Origin: an uncultured Bacteroidales bacterium
GTDB lineage: Bacteria; Bacteroidota; Bacteroidia; Bacteroidales; FEN-979
Length of the DNA: 52,314 nucleotides
Assembly: GCA_903837605.1 (NCBI GenBank)
Contig: CAILVF010000085.1
Location: 1-52,314, forward strand
Direction of reading: 5' to 3'
Part shown: piece after piece, positions 26,137 through 35,553 of the stretch
Layout: each line of letters opens with the position of its first letter
How positions within the stretch are numbered: the stretch's first letter is position 1
Program-made: the position numbers and the translations under genes
The notes under the pieces: generated by a model
What the model was told of the DNA's origin: nothing
What the model saw: only the letters and a program-made list of their open reading frames with translations
Databases searched by the model: none

Positions 26137-26721
26137 ATGATAAACAAACGATTGGAAGGGTATCACCTCGTCCTTGCCTCGGCTTCCCCGAGAAGGCAGT
26201 ACCTGCTCAAGGAATTAGGGCTGGATTTCGAGATATGCATCACCACGGTAAAGGAAGAATATCCTTCAGGCCTTTTGCCGGATGAGGTTGCGGTATACCT
26301 GGCCGAGCTCAAAGCTGCAAGTTTTGAAACCGGCCGGATGAATCAGAAAACCATTCTGATCGCCGCCGACACCATCGTTGTGTTGGGTGATGAAATTCTT
26401 GGCAAGCCTGCCAACCATGACGATGCGGTGATCATGCTGAAAAAGCTCTCGGGCAACAAGCATGATGTGATAACAGCGGTTTGCCTGAAATCAAGGAAGA
26501 AGAAAAAAACCTTCCATGTACGGTCCTCGGTTTATTTCAAAAAACTGAGCCTGGAAGAGATCGAATATTATATCAGGAATTTCGAGCCTTTTGACAAGGC
26601 AGGGGGGTATGGAGTACAGGAATGGATAGGATATATCGGTATCAGCAAGATCGAAGGATCGTTTTTCAATATCATGGGATTACCGGTCAAGGAATTATAT
26701 GAAGAGCTTCTTAAATTTTAA
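26137..26721 (+). CDS. maf: Maf-like nucleoside triphosphate pyrophosphatase
   Basis: 194 residues with the Maf/HAM1-like signature LASASPRRQYLLKELGL at about 13-29, the catalytic AADTIVV at about 74-80 and GKP at about 87-89. It hydrolyses non-canonical or excess dTTP/UTP-type nucleotides to monophosphates and has been linked to septum control. The residues of the late stretch GGYGVQEWIGYIGISKIEGS match the dTTP/UTP subgroup best. It begins one base after the UbiA stop, so it is translationally coupled. Confidence 0.92.
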   Translation: MINKRLEGYHLVLASASPRRQYLLKELGLDFEICITTVKEEYPSGLLPDEVAVYLAELKAASFETGRMNQKTILIAADTIVVLGDEILGKPANHDDAVIMLKKLSGNKHDVITAVCLKSRKKKKTFHVRSSVYFKKLSLEEIEYYIRNFEPFDKAGGYGVQEWIGYIGISKIEGSFFNIMGLPVKELYEELLKF

Positions 26722-26749
26722 TTGAACGAACGATCCCGGATACTCCAGA

Positions 26750-27517
26750 ATGAAACGGAAACCCCTTATATTGCTCACCAATGACGATAGCATAAAAGCG
26801 CCCGGACTGAGAGCTTTGATTGAAATCGTGAAACCGTTCGGAAAGGTGGTCGTTGTGGCGCCCGACCGCCCGCAGTCGGGAACCGCCCATGCGGTTACGG
26901 TGAACCATCCGCTTCGCCTGCACGAGATTGCGAAGGAGAAGGATTACGAGGAATACAGCTGTACCGGTACGCCTGCCGATTGCGTAAAACTTGCTTTTAA
27001 GGTTGTTCTGAAAAGGAGGGCCGATTTCCTTTTCTCAGGGATCAACCATGGAACGAATTCGTCCATAAACATAATTTATTCGGGGACCATGGCTGCTGTT
27101 TTTGAAGGGGCCCTTGCCGGTGTGAGCTCGGCCGGGTTTTCGCTCGCCGATTACCGTTTGGATGCCGACTTCAGGTCGTCCGCCCCCTATATAAAGAAAA
27201 TCGTTTCAGAAGTAATTAAGAACCGGCTTCCTGATGGGGTTTGCCTCAATGTGAACATCCCTGCCATACCCGAAAACAGGATTAAGGGAATTAAAGTTTG
27301 CCGGCAGGCCGAAGGAACCTGGCAAGAAGATTTTGTTGAAAGAACAGATCCCCAGGGCCGGAAATATTACTGGATGACAGGGGTGTTTGTTAAAACAGGG
27401 CATGGTAAAGACACCGACGAATGGGCTATGGACAACAGGTATATTGCGGTAGTACCGGTCCAGTTTGATTTCACGGCAAATAAAGCTGTTAAACCGATTA
27501 CAAACTGGTTTATATGA
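26750..27517 (+). CDS. surE: 5'/3'-nucleotidase SurE
   Basis: 255 residues. The N-terminal LLTNDDSIKAPGLRALIE at about 8-25 carries the metal-binding Asp pair; SGINHGTNSSINIIYSGTM at about 94-112 gives the other metal ligand Asn and the family signature. It removes phosphate from nucleoside monophosphates, linked to stress and stationary-phase survival. Length is typical. It overlaps lpxB by four bases (ATGA), a sign of coupled translation. Confidence 0.95.
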   Translation: MKRKPLILLTNDDSIKAPGLRALIEIVKPFGKVVVVAPDRPQSGTAHAVTVNHPLRLHEIAKEKDYEEYSCTGTPADCVKLAFKVVLKRRADFLFSGINHGTNSSINIIYSGTMAAVFEGALAGVSSAGFSLADYRLDADFRSSAPYIKKIVSEVIKNRLPDGVCLNVNIPAIPENRIKGIKVCRQAEGTWQEDFVERTDPQGRKYYWMTGVFVKTGHGKDTDEWAMDNRYIAVVPVQFDFTANKAVKPITNWFI

Positions 27518-28653
27518 AGTATTACATAATAGCGGGTGAAGCTTCAGGGGACCTCCATGCCTCCAATCTTATCAGGGAGCTTAAAGTGCTTGACCGGCAG
27601 GCTTCATTCCGCTGCTGGGGAGGCGACCTGATGCAACAGCAGGGAGCTGTGATTGTAAAACATATCAGGGATCTTGCGTTTATGGGCTTTCTGGAAGTTG
27701 TGGCCCATCTTCCCGAAATCATGGGGAACCTTAGGTACTGCGAGCGTGATCTGCTTCAGTATAATCCGGATGTCCTGATACTTGTAGATTACCCGGGATT
27801 TAACCTCAGAGTTGCAAAGTATGCTGCTTCCAGGGGTATCAGGGTTTTTTATTATATCTCGCCCCAGCTCTGGGCCTGGAAATCATCCCGGGTTAAGGTG
27901 ATAAGGAGATATGTGGAACATATGTTCGTGATCCTGCCTTTTGAGCAGGAGTTTTACCGCAAATACGGCGTAAATACCGATTTCCCCGGGCACCCGCTTC
28001 TCGATGTCATCCATGAAGGGATGGAGCTGAAAGACCGCAACACTTTCATTAAGGATAACAGCCTGGTGGATAAGCCAATTATTGCCCTTCTTCCCGGGAG
28101 CAGGAAAATGGAAATAAAGAGCATGCTTTCGGTGATGCTGGAGATCATTCCTTCATTTCCGGGTCATCAGTTTCTAATTGCTTCGGCTCCTTCAGTAAAG
28201 AGGGAGTTTTATACATCCCTGATTGGCAGGGCGGAAGTGGGCATTGTTTCAGGACAAACATACGATCTGCTCAGTAATTCAGTCGCGGCCCTGGTCACTT
28301 CAGGGACAGCCACACTCGAAACCGCCCTTATGAATGTGCCACAGCTGGTTTGTTATAAAGGCAATCCCTTATCGTACCAGATTGCCAGGAGGCTGGTCAA
28401 GGTTGACTTTATCTCCCTTGTAAACCTGATAGCCGGGCATCAGGTCGTAAAAGAACTTATTCAGGATGACTTCAATCCGCCCAGGCTGGCCGCTGAGTTG
28501 AAACAACTCCTTGAGCCCGCCGGGCAGAGCGACATTTCTGAAGGTTACAGCAGGGTAAAGGCCTTGCTGGGAGGAAAGGGCGCATCGGGAAGAACAGCTG
28601 CCAGGATCATACAATATTTAAGCAGGAAATCAGTTAATAAGCAGGATAATTAA
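27514..28653 (+). CDS. lpxB: Lipid-A-disaccharide synthase
   Basis: 379 residues, GT19 family. It joins UDP-2,3-diacylglucosamine and lipid X to form lipid A disaccharide at the inner membrane. Motifs: IIAGEASGDLHASNLI at about 4-19, GFLEVVAHLPEIM, ILVDYPGFNLRVA, YYISPQLWAWK, DFPGHPLLD, LLPGSRKMEI and the sugar-nucleotide site TSGTATLETALMNVPQLVCY. Complete. It follows surE with an ATGA overlap; in this phylum surE-lpxB is a common pair. The product shows a standard Gram-negative lipid A pathway. Confidence 0.96.
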   Translation: MKYYIIAGEASGDLHASNLIRELKVLDRQASFRCWGGDLMQQQGAVIVKHIRDLAFMGFLEVVAHLPEIMGNLRYCERDLLQYNPDVLILVDYPGFNLRVAKYAASRGIRVFYYISPQLWAWKSSRVKVIRRYVEHMFVILPFEQEFYRKYGVNTDFPGHPLLDVIHEGMELKDRNTFIKDNSLVDKPIIALLPGSRKMEIKSMLSVMLEIIPSFPGHQFLIASAPSVKREFYTSLIGRAEVGIVSGQTYDLLSNSVAALVTSGTATLETALMNVPQLVCYKGNPLSYQIARRLVKVDFISLVNLIAGHQVVKELIQDDFNPPRLAAELKQLLEPAGQSDISEGYSRVKALLGGKGASGRTAARIIQYLSRKSVNKQDN

Positions 28654-28683
28654 CAACACGGGAATATGCAGAAAATTACATTG

Positions 28684-29670
28684 ATGAATAAGACGATTTT
28701 TATTTTATTATGCTTGATAATACCGGGATTTTCAGGATTGTTGAAAGCCCAGGATAAGAAAACCGATCCGAACCAGAAAGGGCAGATCATGGTGCTTGAT
28801 CCTGTAAAACTTGACTCGATCAACCACAAGCAGGGGAAAAAGAAGGCTCCTCCTCACCAAAGCGGTCAGCCGGCAGGAGCAGGCCCCCAGCAACAGAAGC
28901 CTGACCTTACACCTGAACAGAAAGTAGCCCAGGGCTATTTTAATGAGGGAATGAAAAAGACCAAACAAGGCAATTATATAGGCGCTATCGCCGATTATAC
29001 CAAGTCAATACAGACTACTGAAAACACCGTGGCTTATATGAGCAGGGGGTTTTGCTACATGCTTACGACTAAGTATGATCTTGCTATTGCTGATGCCACA
29101 AAAGCACTTGAATTATCCAAGACAAATGCAAAGGCTTTATATGTACGCGGGGTCTCCGAATACTATTTGAATGACCTTGACAAGGCCGAGAAAGACCTGG
29201 CCCAGTCAATTATGTTTGACCGCAGGAACCCGTCAGCATTTAATTATATGGCAGCCGTAAAACTCCAGAAGCAGGATTACAACGGTGCACTCGACGCATA
29301 TACTAATGTAATCAAAATTGACTCTTCTTTTACCGACGCTTTCACTAACCGCGGGATGGTAAGGCATTACCTGCAGGATTACAACGGTGCTATACTTGAT
29401 TATAAGATTGCTCTGAAAAGAAATCCGAAGAATCCCTCTGCTTATAATAATATTGGAGCGGCAAAGCTGATGCTTAACGATAATAAGGGAGCTTTGGAGT
29501 CCCTGGATAAAGCCATCGAACTGAACCCTTCATACCCGGATGCATATAACAACCGGGGCAGGGCGAAACAGGCGCTGGGCGATACTCAAGGCGCCTGTAA
29601 GGACTGGAATACCGCGTTTGATCTGGGCCTGACCGAAGCCAAGGACCTGATCATCAAATACTGCAAGTAA
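28684..29670 (+). CDS. Secreted TPR-repeat protein
   Basis: 328 residues from ATG 28684, with a signal peptide (MNKTIFILLCLIIPGFSGLLKAQ). A low-complexity linker (Lys/Pro/Gln) is followed by about six tetratricopeptide repeats from residue 85, for example AIADYTKSIQTTENTVAYMS, NGALDAYTNVIKIDSSFTDA and GALESLDKAIELNPSYPDAY. TPRs make a protein-binding solenoid, so an envelope scaffold role is likely; no enzyme domain is seen. It lies 30 bases after lpxB and eight bases before a second TPR gene of the same plan, with matching endings (ACKDWNTAFDLG and ACSDWDRAVELG), so the two are likely paralogues. Confidence 0.85.
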   Translation: MNKTIFILLCLIIPGFSGLLKAQDKKTDPNQKGQIMVLDPVKLDSINHKQGKKKAPPHQSGQPAGAGPQQQKPDLTPEQKVAQGYFNEGMKKTKQGNYIGAIADYTKSIQTTENTVAYMSRGFCYMLTTKYDLAIADATKALELSKTNAKALYVRGVSEYYLNDLDKAEKDLAQSIMFDRRNPSAFNYMAAVKLQKQDYNGALDAYTNVIKIDSSFTDAFTNRGMVRHYLQDYNGAILDYKIALKRNPKNPSAYNNIGAAKLMLNDNKGALESLDKAIELNPSYPDAYNNRGRAKQALGDTQGACKDWNTAFDLGLTEAKDLIIKYCK

Positions 29671-29678
29671 CCCTTCGG

Positions 29679-30614
29679 ATGAGGAAGGCGGCAGCTATAC
29701 TTATTTCGTTTATTTTATTTTCCTGCGGGGTTTTCGGGCAATTCAATCCCCGGGCAAAACCCAATAAGATATTTATTGATTCAGGTATTCTTAAAGCGAA
29801 ACTGGGCGACTACGGGGCTGCCCTGAAAGACCTGGATAAAGCAATTGAGATGGATACCGCCAGCGCTGAGGCGTTTTTTAACCGTGGCGTGGTCAGGTAT
29901 GAGATTAAAGATTATCACGGGGCGATTGATGATTTCAACCATGTGCTGGAATTACGCCAGTCATATCCCGAACCCTGGTTTAGCAGGGCTCTTGCAAAAG
30001 ACGGGCTGAAAGATTATGATGGCGCAATTAAAGATTACACTAAGGCTGTTGCGCTGAAAGCCGATTACCCGGAGGCCTATCACAATAAAGCCCTCGACCT
30101 GATGGAAATGGGAAATTATACAGAAGCAGTTATGAATTTCAGCCGCGCACTGCAATACAAGCCTGTGTTCCCCGAAGCCTATTATAACCGTGCGCTTTGC
30201 CGTTACCATCAACAGGATTATACAGCTGCGGTCCAGGACTTCAATGAGGCCATCAGACTGGATACCTCGCAGGCCGATTATTTCGCCAGCAGGGGAGCTG
30301 CCAGGGCCGCCCTGAGCCAATATGAGGATGCGATCATTGATTTCGGTTTTGTGATCAGCATGAGGCCTGCCGATATACAGGCACACATGAACAAAGCACT
30401 GGCACAGATGTACCTGAAGCAATATGAAGACGCGGTAAAGACGTATACCGAAGTGACTGACCTCCAGCCCGGGAACGATGAAGCCCTTACAAACCGAGGT
30501 GTCGCATTGCAGTACCTTGGAAGGAATGAAGAGGCCTGCAGTGATTGGGACAGGGCAGTTGAGCTCGGAAATGACAAGGCCAGGTCGTATATCTTTAAAT
30601 ACTGCAAAAAATAG
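29679..30614 (+). CDS. Second secreted TPR-repeat protein
   Basis: 311 residues. The N-terminus MRKAAAILISFILFSCGVFG is a signal peptide, with Cys16 in a lipobox-like FSCG, so it may be a lipoprotein. About eight TPR units fill the rest, such as GALKDLDKAIEMDTASAEAF and GAIDDFNHVLELRQSYPEPW. The shared ending with the preceding gene points to a tandem duplication. The function is unknown, probably protein-protein contact in the periplasm. Confidence 0.82.
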   Translation: MRKAAAILISFILFSCGVFGQFNPRAKPNKIFIDSGILKAKLGDYGAALKDLDKAIEMDTASAEAFFNRGVVRYEIKDYHGAIDDFNHVLELRQSYPEPWFSRALAKDGLKDYDGAIKDYTKAVALKADYPEAYHNKALDLMEMGNYTEAVMNFSRALQYKPVFPEAYYNRALCRYHQQDYTAAVQDFNEAIRLDTSQADYFASRGAARAALSQYEDAIIDFGFVISMRPADIQAHMNKALAQMYLKQYEDAVKTYTEVTDLQPGNDEALTNRGVALQYLGRNEEACSDWDRAVELGNDKARSYIFKYCKK

Positions 30615-30666
30615 TATCACTTTTCATCATTTCCCGGATTAAGTCCTGAGAAAATGACTGAAAACG

Positions 30667-32772
30667 ATGAATCCCTGGAGGCCCTTGCCTTTGCTCAGGC
30701 TGGTGATCCCTTTTATTTGCGGGACTTTGACAGGGATCTTCTGCAAAGTCCTTGTTTCGTTTACCCTTTTTTTCTGCATCCTGGCCACGGCCTGCCTGGC
30801 CCTGTTCCTGTTTCACAGGTTTACACTGAGTTACAGGCTCAGGTGGCTCACCGGCTCAGTTGTGCTCTTGTCCTTTTTTGTTTCGGGTTTCCAGCTTGCC
30901 GGCCTGAACTTCCGGCAGGATAGCATTCAGTTACCTGATACTGAGGCCGCGGTCATCCTGCTTTTAAGAGCCAGCGACTGCCCATCGGTCAGGCAGGGCT
31001 CTGCAAGCGTAATAACAGAAATGGTTTCATACAGGCATTCCGGCGCATGGAAACCACTTAAAAATAAACTCTATCTCAGGCTCTATGGTGACAAGGCGAA
31101 CACAATACTTTCGTACGGAAATTATTATTTAATATACTGCAGGCCTGACCCCCTTAAATTCTTCCATAACACCCATTCGTTTAATTTCAGGGAATACCTG
31201 TACAACAAGGGAGTGAAGTACGAAACAGGAATAAGGGCAGGTAATTGTATGCCTGTTCCGGGCGATGATGCGAACATGATAAGCAGGCTTGCGTTTAATG
31301 CCAGGGACCGCCTGCTTAAGATATTACGGGATAAAGGACTCTCGGGGCAGGAGTTCTCTGTTGCAGCGGCCCTGTTGCTGGGCTACGTTAATGAGATCGA
31401 CAGCCGGCTTAAATCGGCCTTTGCCGCAAGCGGTACAATGCATATCCTTTCAGTTTCGGGCATGCATGTTGGGGTTATTTTCCTTTTCCTGGAGACCGTC
31501 CTCGCGTTCATGGCTAAATTCAGGTATGGGACGTATTTGAAACTCCTGGTCCAGCTGGTGTTTATCTGGGCCTATGCGGCAGTGACGGGTTTTTCCCCGG
31601 CGGTATTAAGAGCCTCCACCTGCCTTAGTTTCCTGTTGGCAGGCAAAGCCATCAGGCGAAAACCCGAGATGCTTAATGTCATCTGCGCTTCCGTGTTCTT
31701 TTTGCTGATCATGGATCCGATGATTATCACCGATGTGGGATTCCAGCTTTCATACCTTGCAGTTACAGGGATAGTCATTCTATATAAGCCTATCTATGAT
31801 CTTTATGTAACCCATTCCTGGTTGCCCGATAAGATTTGGGCGCTGGTGGCGGTCTCCGTTGCGGCCCAGTTAGCTACATGTCCCCTCAGTCTCTATTACT
31901 TTCACCGCTTTCCCAATTACTTCATCCTTGCAAACCTGCTTATCGTTCCCCTTTCGAACGGGATCATCCTCATGGGGATAGTCGCCTTATTGTGTTCCTC
32001 GATCCCCCTGGCCGGAGGGCTTTCAATATCAGCCCTGAAACTGCTCCTGGCCTGTTTAAACAAGAGCGTGCTGTGGATTGGTTCCCTGCCCGGGGCCGTG
32101 ACCCCCGGCTTTTTCCCTTCCGTTACGGAAATCATCCTCTGGTACCTTGTAATCATCTGCATTTTTCTGTTCCTTACCCTCAGGAATAAAAAGTTTCTGT
32201 TGCTAACCTTGTTTTGCATCATCATCCTGGAATTTTCGGCCTTGGTTGAGAGAAGGTGCAGCTATTCCCGCTCCATTCTGGCAATACACCAGGGCAGCCG
32301 GGGTTATGTCATCAGGTATATCAGGGGAAGAAAGGAGATCTGTTTTTATTCAGGACTGCGGATGAGGACTGACCTCTTTATCGCCGGGCAGATCGGCAAC
32401 GAGCGAATGGCCGGCAGTGTGAACTCTGTAAAGGAACGCTGGATAAATATCCGGGGACGGCAGGAAGCCCTGGGCTTCCCCGAAGTCGGGAAGTCCGGGA
32501 ACATGCTTGCTGCAGGGAACAGGAGGGTCTATATACTCAACGGGACTGTAGGTAAAAACCTCAACGTGAAGACTCATGCCGACATCCTGCTCATAAGCAG
32601 GAATGAAGGCTATAAGATCGAACAGCTGAAAAAAATATTTACACCACTGATCATCCTGAATGTTTCAACAGCGTCCCATTCAAGGGTTGCAGGCTGGTCG
32701 GACCAGGCAAAAAGGCTGGGCGTGAAGTTTTACAATTTGAAAACAAGCGGATTTTATCAGGAAGAAATATAA
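30667..32772 (+). CDS. comEC: ComEC/Rec2-family DNA uptake channel
   Basis: 701 residues. The N-terminal hydrophobic region and DUF4131-like domain (about 1-200) are followed by the competence domain with the signature GTMHILSVSGMHVGVIFLFL at about 256-275 and many membrane helices to about 510; the C-terminal ~180 residues are soluble but lack the metallo-hydrolase motifs (HxHxD) of longer ComEC proteins. It is the inner-membrane channel for single-stranded DNA in natural transformation. A long out-of-frame open region over 30654-30923 is a shadow. A ComEA-like HhH protein is encoded at 44149-44853. Confidence 0.9.
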   Translation: MNPWRPLPLLRLVIPFICGTLTGIFCKVLVSFTLFFCILATACLALFLFHRFTLSYRLRWLTGSVVLLSFFVSGFQLAGLNFRQDSIQLPDTEAAVILLLRASDCPSVRQGSASVITEMVSYRHSGAWKPLKNKLYLRLYGDKANTILSYGNYYLIYCRPDPLKFFHNTHSFNFREYLYNKGVKYETGIRAGNCMPVPGDDANMISRLAFNARDRLLKILRDKGLSGQEFSVAAALLLGYVNEIDSRLKSAFAASGTMHILSVSGMHVGVIFLFLETVLAFMAKFRYGTYLKLLVQLVFIWAYAAVTGFSPAVLRASTCLSFLLAGKAIRRKPEMLNVICASVFFLLIMDPMIITDVGFQLSYLAVTGIVILYKPIYDLYVTHSWLPDKIWALVAVSVAAQLATCPLSLYYFHRFPNYFILANLLIVPLSNGIILMGIVALLCSSIPLAGGLSISALKLLLACLNKSVLWIGSLPGAVTPGFFPSVTEIILWYLVIICIFLFLTLRNKKFLLLTLFCIIILEFSALVERRCSYSRSILAIHQGSRGYVIRYIRGRKEICFYSGLRMRTDLFIAGQIGNERMAGSVNSVKERWINIRGRQEALGFPEVGKSGNMLAAGNRRVYILNGTVGKNLNVKTHADILLISRNEGYKIEQLKKIFTPLIILNVSTASHSRVAGWSDQAKRLGVKFYNLKTSGFYQEEI

Positions 32773-32778
32773 TTTATT

Positions 32779-32810
32779 TTTGAAAGTCCGGAAAATTAAT
32801 GTACTTTTGC
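32779..32810 (+). promoter_or_regulatory. Promoter of tRNA-Asp
   Basis: TTTG (32779-32782), 19 bases, TACTTTTGC (32802-32810), the same -7 box as the tRNA-tuf promoter. It is 12 bases before the tRNA. Confidence 0.8.
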
Positions 32811-32822
32811 AGTCTGAATGAA

Positions 32823-32896
32823 GGACTGGTAGTTCAGCTGGTTAGAATGCCGCCCTGTCACGGCGGAGGTCGCGAGTTCGAGTCTCGTCCAGTCCG
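32823..32896 (+). tRNA. tRNA-Asp(GTC)
   Basis: Acceptor stem GGACTGG/CCAGTCC, discriminator G, D stem GTTC/GAAT with one G-T pair, anticodon stem CCGCC/GGCGG with loop CTGTCAC (anticodon GTC), T arm GCGAGTTCGAGTCTCGT. It has its own promoter and terminator. Confidence 0.95.
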
Positions 32897-32897
32897 C

Positions 32898-32922
32898 AAA
32901 AGCCCCCAAAAGGGGCTTTTTT
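32898..32922 (+). terminator. Terminator of tRNA-Asp
   Basis: AAAAGCCCC pairs with GGGGCTTTT around a short loop, with a T-run to 32922. It starts one base after the tRNA. Confidence 0.88.
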
Positions 32923-32994
32923 ATTACCCGGTATTTCAGTTGTAAAGATGAATTTGAGAAGCTGGTTTCCCTTCCCGGCGATTGGCGGCGATCC

Positions 32995-35304
32995 TTATTC
33001 GAGTGTGAAACTGAAGGTTGTTCCCTTGCCGGGTTCGCTTTGAGCGCTTATTTTGCCGCCATGCCTCATGATGATCCGTTTTACAGTTGCCAGCCCTATC
33101 CCGGTTCCATTGAAATGATCGTCGCTGTGAAAGTGCTGGAAAGGGGTAAATAATTTCACGGCATAAGCCATGTCAAAGCCAATCCCGTTGTCACGGACCA
33201 AAATGAGCTTTTTGTTTTCAGAAATCTTACTGCTTACCCATATCTCCGGGTTAAGGGTATCCCTGGTGTATTTCCAGGCGTTATCGAGTATGTTCTGCAA
33301 GGCGATCTGCATCAACTGGAAATCGGCATCCACCATTATATTCTCTTCGATATTGCAGGTAACGCTGTGCCCGGGATAATTCTGCTTTAAACCCTCGCAT
33401 ATCTTTTGCGACATTTTACTAAGGTTGCATTTGATCCTTGAAACCGGCTGGTGGGTGATTTTTGATAATTTCAGCAATTCTTCAATAAGCTGAAGGCTGA
33501 GCACCGACGATTCAGTGATCCTGGCAAGGAGATCTTTACCGTCTTTATCCAGCAGATTGTCATAATCCTCCTTTAATAACCTGCTTAATGATTCGATGCG
33601 CCGCACCGGGGAACGAAGATCATGCGAAACCGACCAGGTAAAGGCTTCCAGTTCCTGGTTTGCCGAGTCCCTGTCCATGTTTGTGCTTTCAAGTTCACCC
33701 AGGACCCTGCTTATTTCCTCCTTTTGCTGGTTGACGGTCAAATAGGCCTTGTTAAGCCGCCGTCGGCTGTTTATAATGAAAATCACGACAATAATGAGAA
33801 GTACAGTTCCGGCAATGAAAACAATCAGGAGGATCATTTGCTGCCGGTTACGGAATTGAAGCAGGTTGAGCTGCTGCTCCTTTAGCTGCTTTTCCTTCTT
33901 CATAAGGTTTATCCCGGCCGATTGTGCTTTCACTTTCAGTTGCTGGTGTTCCAGGTCCTGGGTGGTCCTGGCTAACTGTAATTGCTGTAATTCTTTTGAT
34001 TTGTTTAAAAAAAGTATCTCGTTCTGGTTCTTTTCCAGCTGGAGTTGGGATGCAAGCAGGGATGCCTCCTGCCTCTCCACCTGCAGTGATTTGATGCTGT
34101 TTTCCTTGCCAAGAAGTTCAATTTCCCTGTCTTTTTTTTCAGTTTCAAACCTGATCTTCATCTGGGCAACCTGCTTGCTGCCTTCTTCATTGAGCAGGCT
34201 GTCCTTATAAAGAGAGAACAGTTTATAATGGGTCAATGCCTGTTCGTAATTACCCTGGGCACTATCTATTTCTGACAAACAGGCATAGCAGCTCTTCAGT
34301 CCATCCTTATCCCCGATTTCTGTAGCAATTACAAGGCTTTTGCTGAGATACTGCCTGGCTTCGGAAAATTTCAAACCGGCGTTTTCATGATCAGCTGAAA
34401 GTCCCTGTTTTGAACAGACCTTCCCGAGATCGATACAAACATTGGCAATACCCCGTTTATCACCTATCTCTTCATAGATTTTAAAAGATGTAATATAATT
34501 CTTCACTGCCTCCTGGTAGTTGCCTTCGTGAAAATATACTATGCCGATATTATTATACGAGTAAGCAATACCCTTTTTATCACCCAGCTCTTTTTTGATT
34601 TCAAGGGAGGCAAGATGGCTCTTTATTGCTTCGGGATAATTCCTCTGATTGTCATAAATGCTCCCAATGTTATTGTAGGATACGGCTATGCCTTTCTTGT
34701 CTCCTATCTCCTTCCTGATTTTCAGGGAGAGCATATATTTTTCAAGGGCCTCAGGAAAATTACCCTGTTCGAAGTAAATATTTGCGATATTGTTGTAAGC
34801 GCTGGCAATGCCTTTTTTGTCGCCGAGCTGTTCCTTGATCTCGAGGGATGCAAAATACCCTTTAAGTGCTTCTGCAAAATTGCCCTGGTAATAATAAATG
34901 CTCCCGATGTTTGAGTAGGCATAGGCAATGCCTTTTTTATCACCGATGTCCCGGCTTATCTTCAGCGCAGAATTCAGGGCGGCCAGGGCGTCGGAATAAT
35001 TACCCTGGCCTATTTGTGCATTGCCGATGTTTTTATAGGCAGCAGCAGCTCCTCTTTTGAAATTTATGGACAGGGCCAGCTGAAGAGCTTCATTGGCAGA
35101 TTTGATGGCTGATATGCCGTCACCTGACCCTGAATATTGAATGCTTAGATCATTTAGCGCATTGACCTTTACTGTATCGTTGACCTTACTGTTAACAATG
35201 TGGTTAAGTGAATCAATCAACGAAAGTTTTTGCGCAAAGATCCCGGTAGTAAGAAAAACGAAAGAAAGAATTAAAAAGATCCGGAAACTCCTGATCATTA
35301 GCAT
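32995..35304 (-). CDS. TPR-domain sensor histidine kinase
   Basis: 769 residues. Signal peptide (about 1-24), then about seven TPR units of 40 residues with the Bacteroidota consensus GDKKGIAYSYNNIGIVYFHE (about 60-330), a coiled coil (about 370-470), one membrane helix (about 473-495), then the kinase core. The phospho-acceptor His is about residue 561 in SHDLRSP, the N-box NILDNAWKY follows near 671, then DNGIGFD and GTGIGLATVK. The periplasmic TPR part probably senses a protein or peptide. No response regulator gene is adjacent, so the partner is unknown. The kinase core is complete. Confidence 0.9.
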   Translation of the reverse strand: MLMIRSFRIFLILSFVFLTTGIFAQKLSLIDSLNHIVNSKVNDTVKVNALNDLSIQYSGSGDGISAIKSANEALQLALSINFKRGAAAAYKNIGNAQIGQGNYSDALAALNSALKISRDIGDKKGIAYAYSNIGSIYYYQGNFAEALKGYFASLEIKEQLGDKKGIASAYNNIANIYFEQGNFPEALEKYMLSLKIRKEIGDKKGIAVSYNNIGSIYDNQRNYPEAIKSHLASLEIKKELGDKKGIAYSYNNIGIVYFHEGNYQEAVKNYITSFKIYEEIGDKRGIANVCIDLGKVCSKQGLSADHENAGLKFSEARQYLSKSLVIATEIGDKDGLKSCYACLSEIDSAQGNYEQALTHYKLFSLYKDSLLNEEGSKQVAQMKIRFETEKKDREIELLGKENSIKSLQVERQEASLLASQLQLEKNQNEILFLNKSKELQQLQLARTTQDLEHQQLKVKAQSAGINLMKKEKQLKEQQLNLLQFRNRQQMILLIVFIAGTVLLIIVVIFIINSRRRLNKAYLTVNQQKEEISRVLGELESTNMDRDSANQELEAFTWSVSHDLRSPVRRIESLSRLLKEDYDNLLDKDGKDLLARITESSVLSLQLIEELLKLSKITHQPVSRIKCNLSKMSQKICEGLKQNYPGHSVTCNIEENIMVDADFQLMQIALQNILDNAWKYTRDTLNPEIWVSSKISENKKLILVRDNGIGFDMAYAVKLFTPFQHFHSDDHFNGTGIGLATVKRIIMRHGGKISAQSEPGKGTTFSFTLE

Positions 35305-35332
35305 AACACCAATTCCTGAAGTAATTTATTTC

Positions 35333-35443
35333 TCAGAATTTCCCTTTCTTTTCTTTTTTCGCTTTTTTCTCGAGTCTTTTTTCTTTCAGCGTCTTGGTAG
35401 GCTCTTTCTTAACGCTCTTTTTAACATCCTGTCCTTTTGACAT
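35333..35443 (-). CDS. Small Lys-rich protein of 36 residues
   Basis: A short open frame on the minus strand from ATG (35441-35443) to TGA. It codes MSKGQDVKKSVKKEPTKTLK and then a Lys/Arg/Glu helix ending KKGKF. It is strongly basic (about 17 Lys). I believe similar tiny KKEPTKTxKEK proteins are found in other Bacteroidota, usually unnamed. It may bind nucleic acid or the ribosome. It stops 28 bases upstream of the histidine kinase start, so the two may share a transcript. The reading is supported by its biased composition and clean ends, not by known function. Confidence 0.65.
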   Translation of the reverse strand: MSKGQDVKKSVKKEPTKTLKEKRLEKKAKKEKKGKF

Positions 35444-35553
35444 ACGAAGAGGTTTTAATGGTTAATATTTGTTGGAATTGAGTTCTCTATTGTGATACAA
35501 AAATACAGATTATGAATCGAACATCCAACAGAAGTAATTATCACCCACCTGTT

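Noticed and set aside
30654..30923. Overlapping open frame at the comEC start
   Set aside because: Out of frame with the conserved ComEC sequence and without family features.
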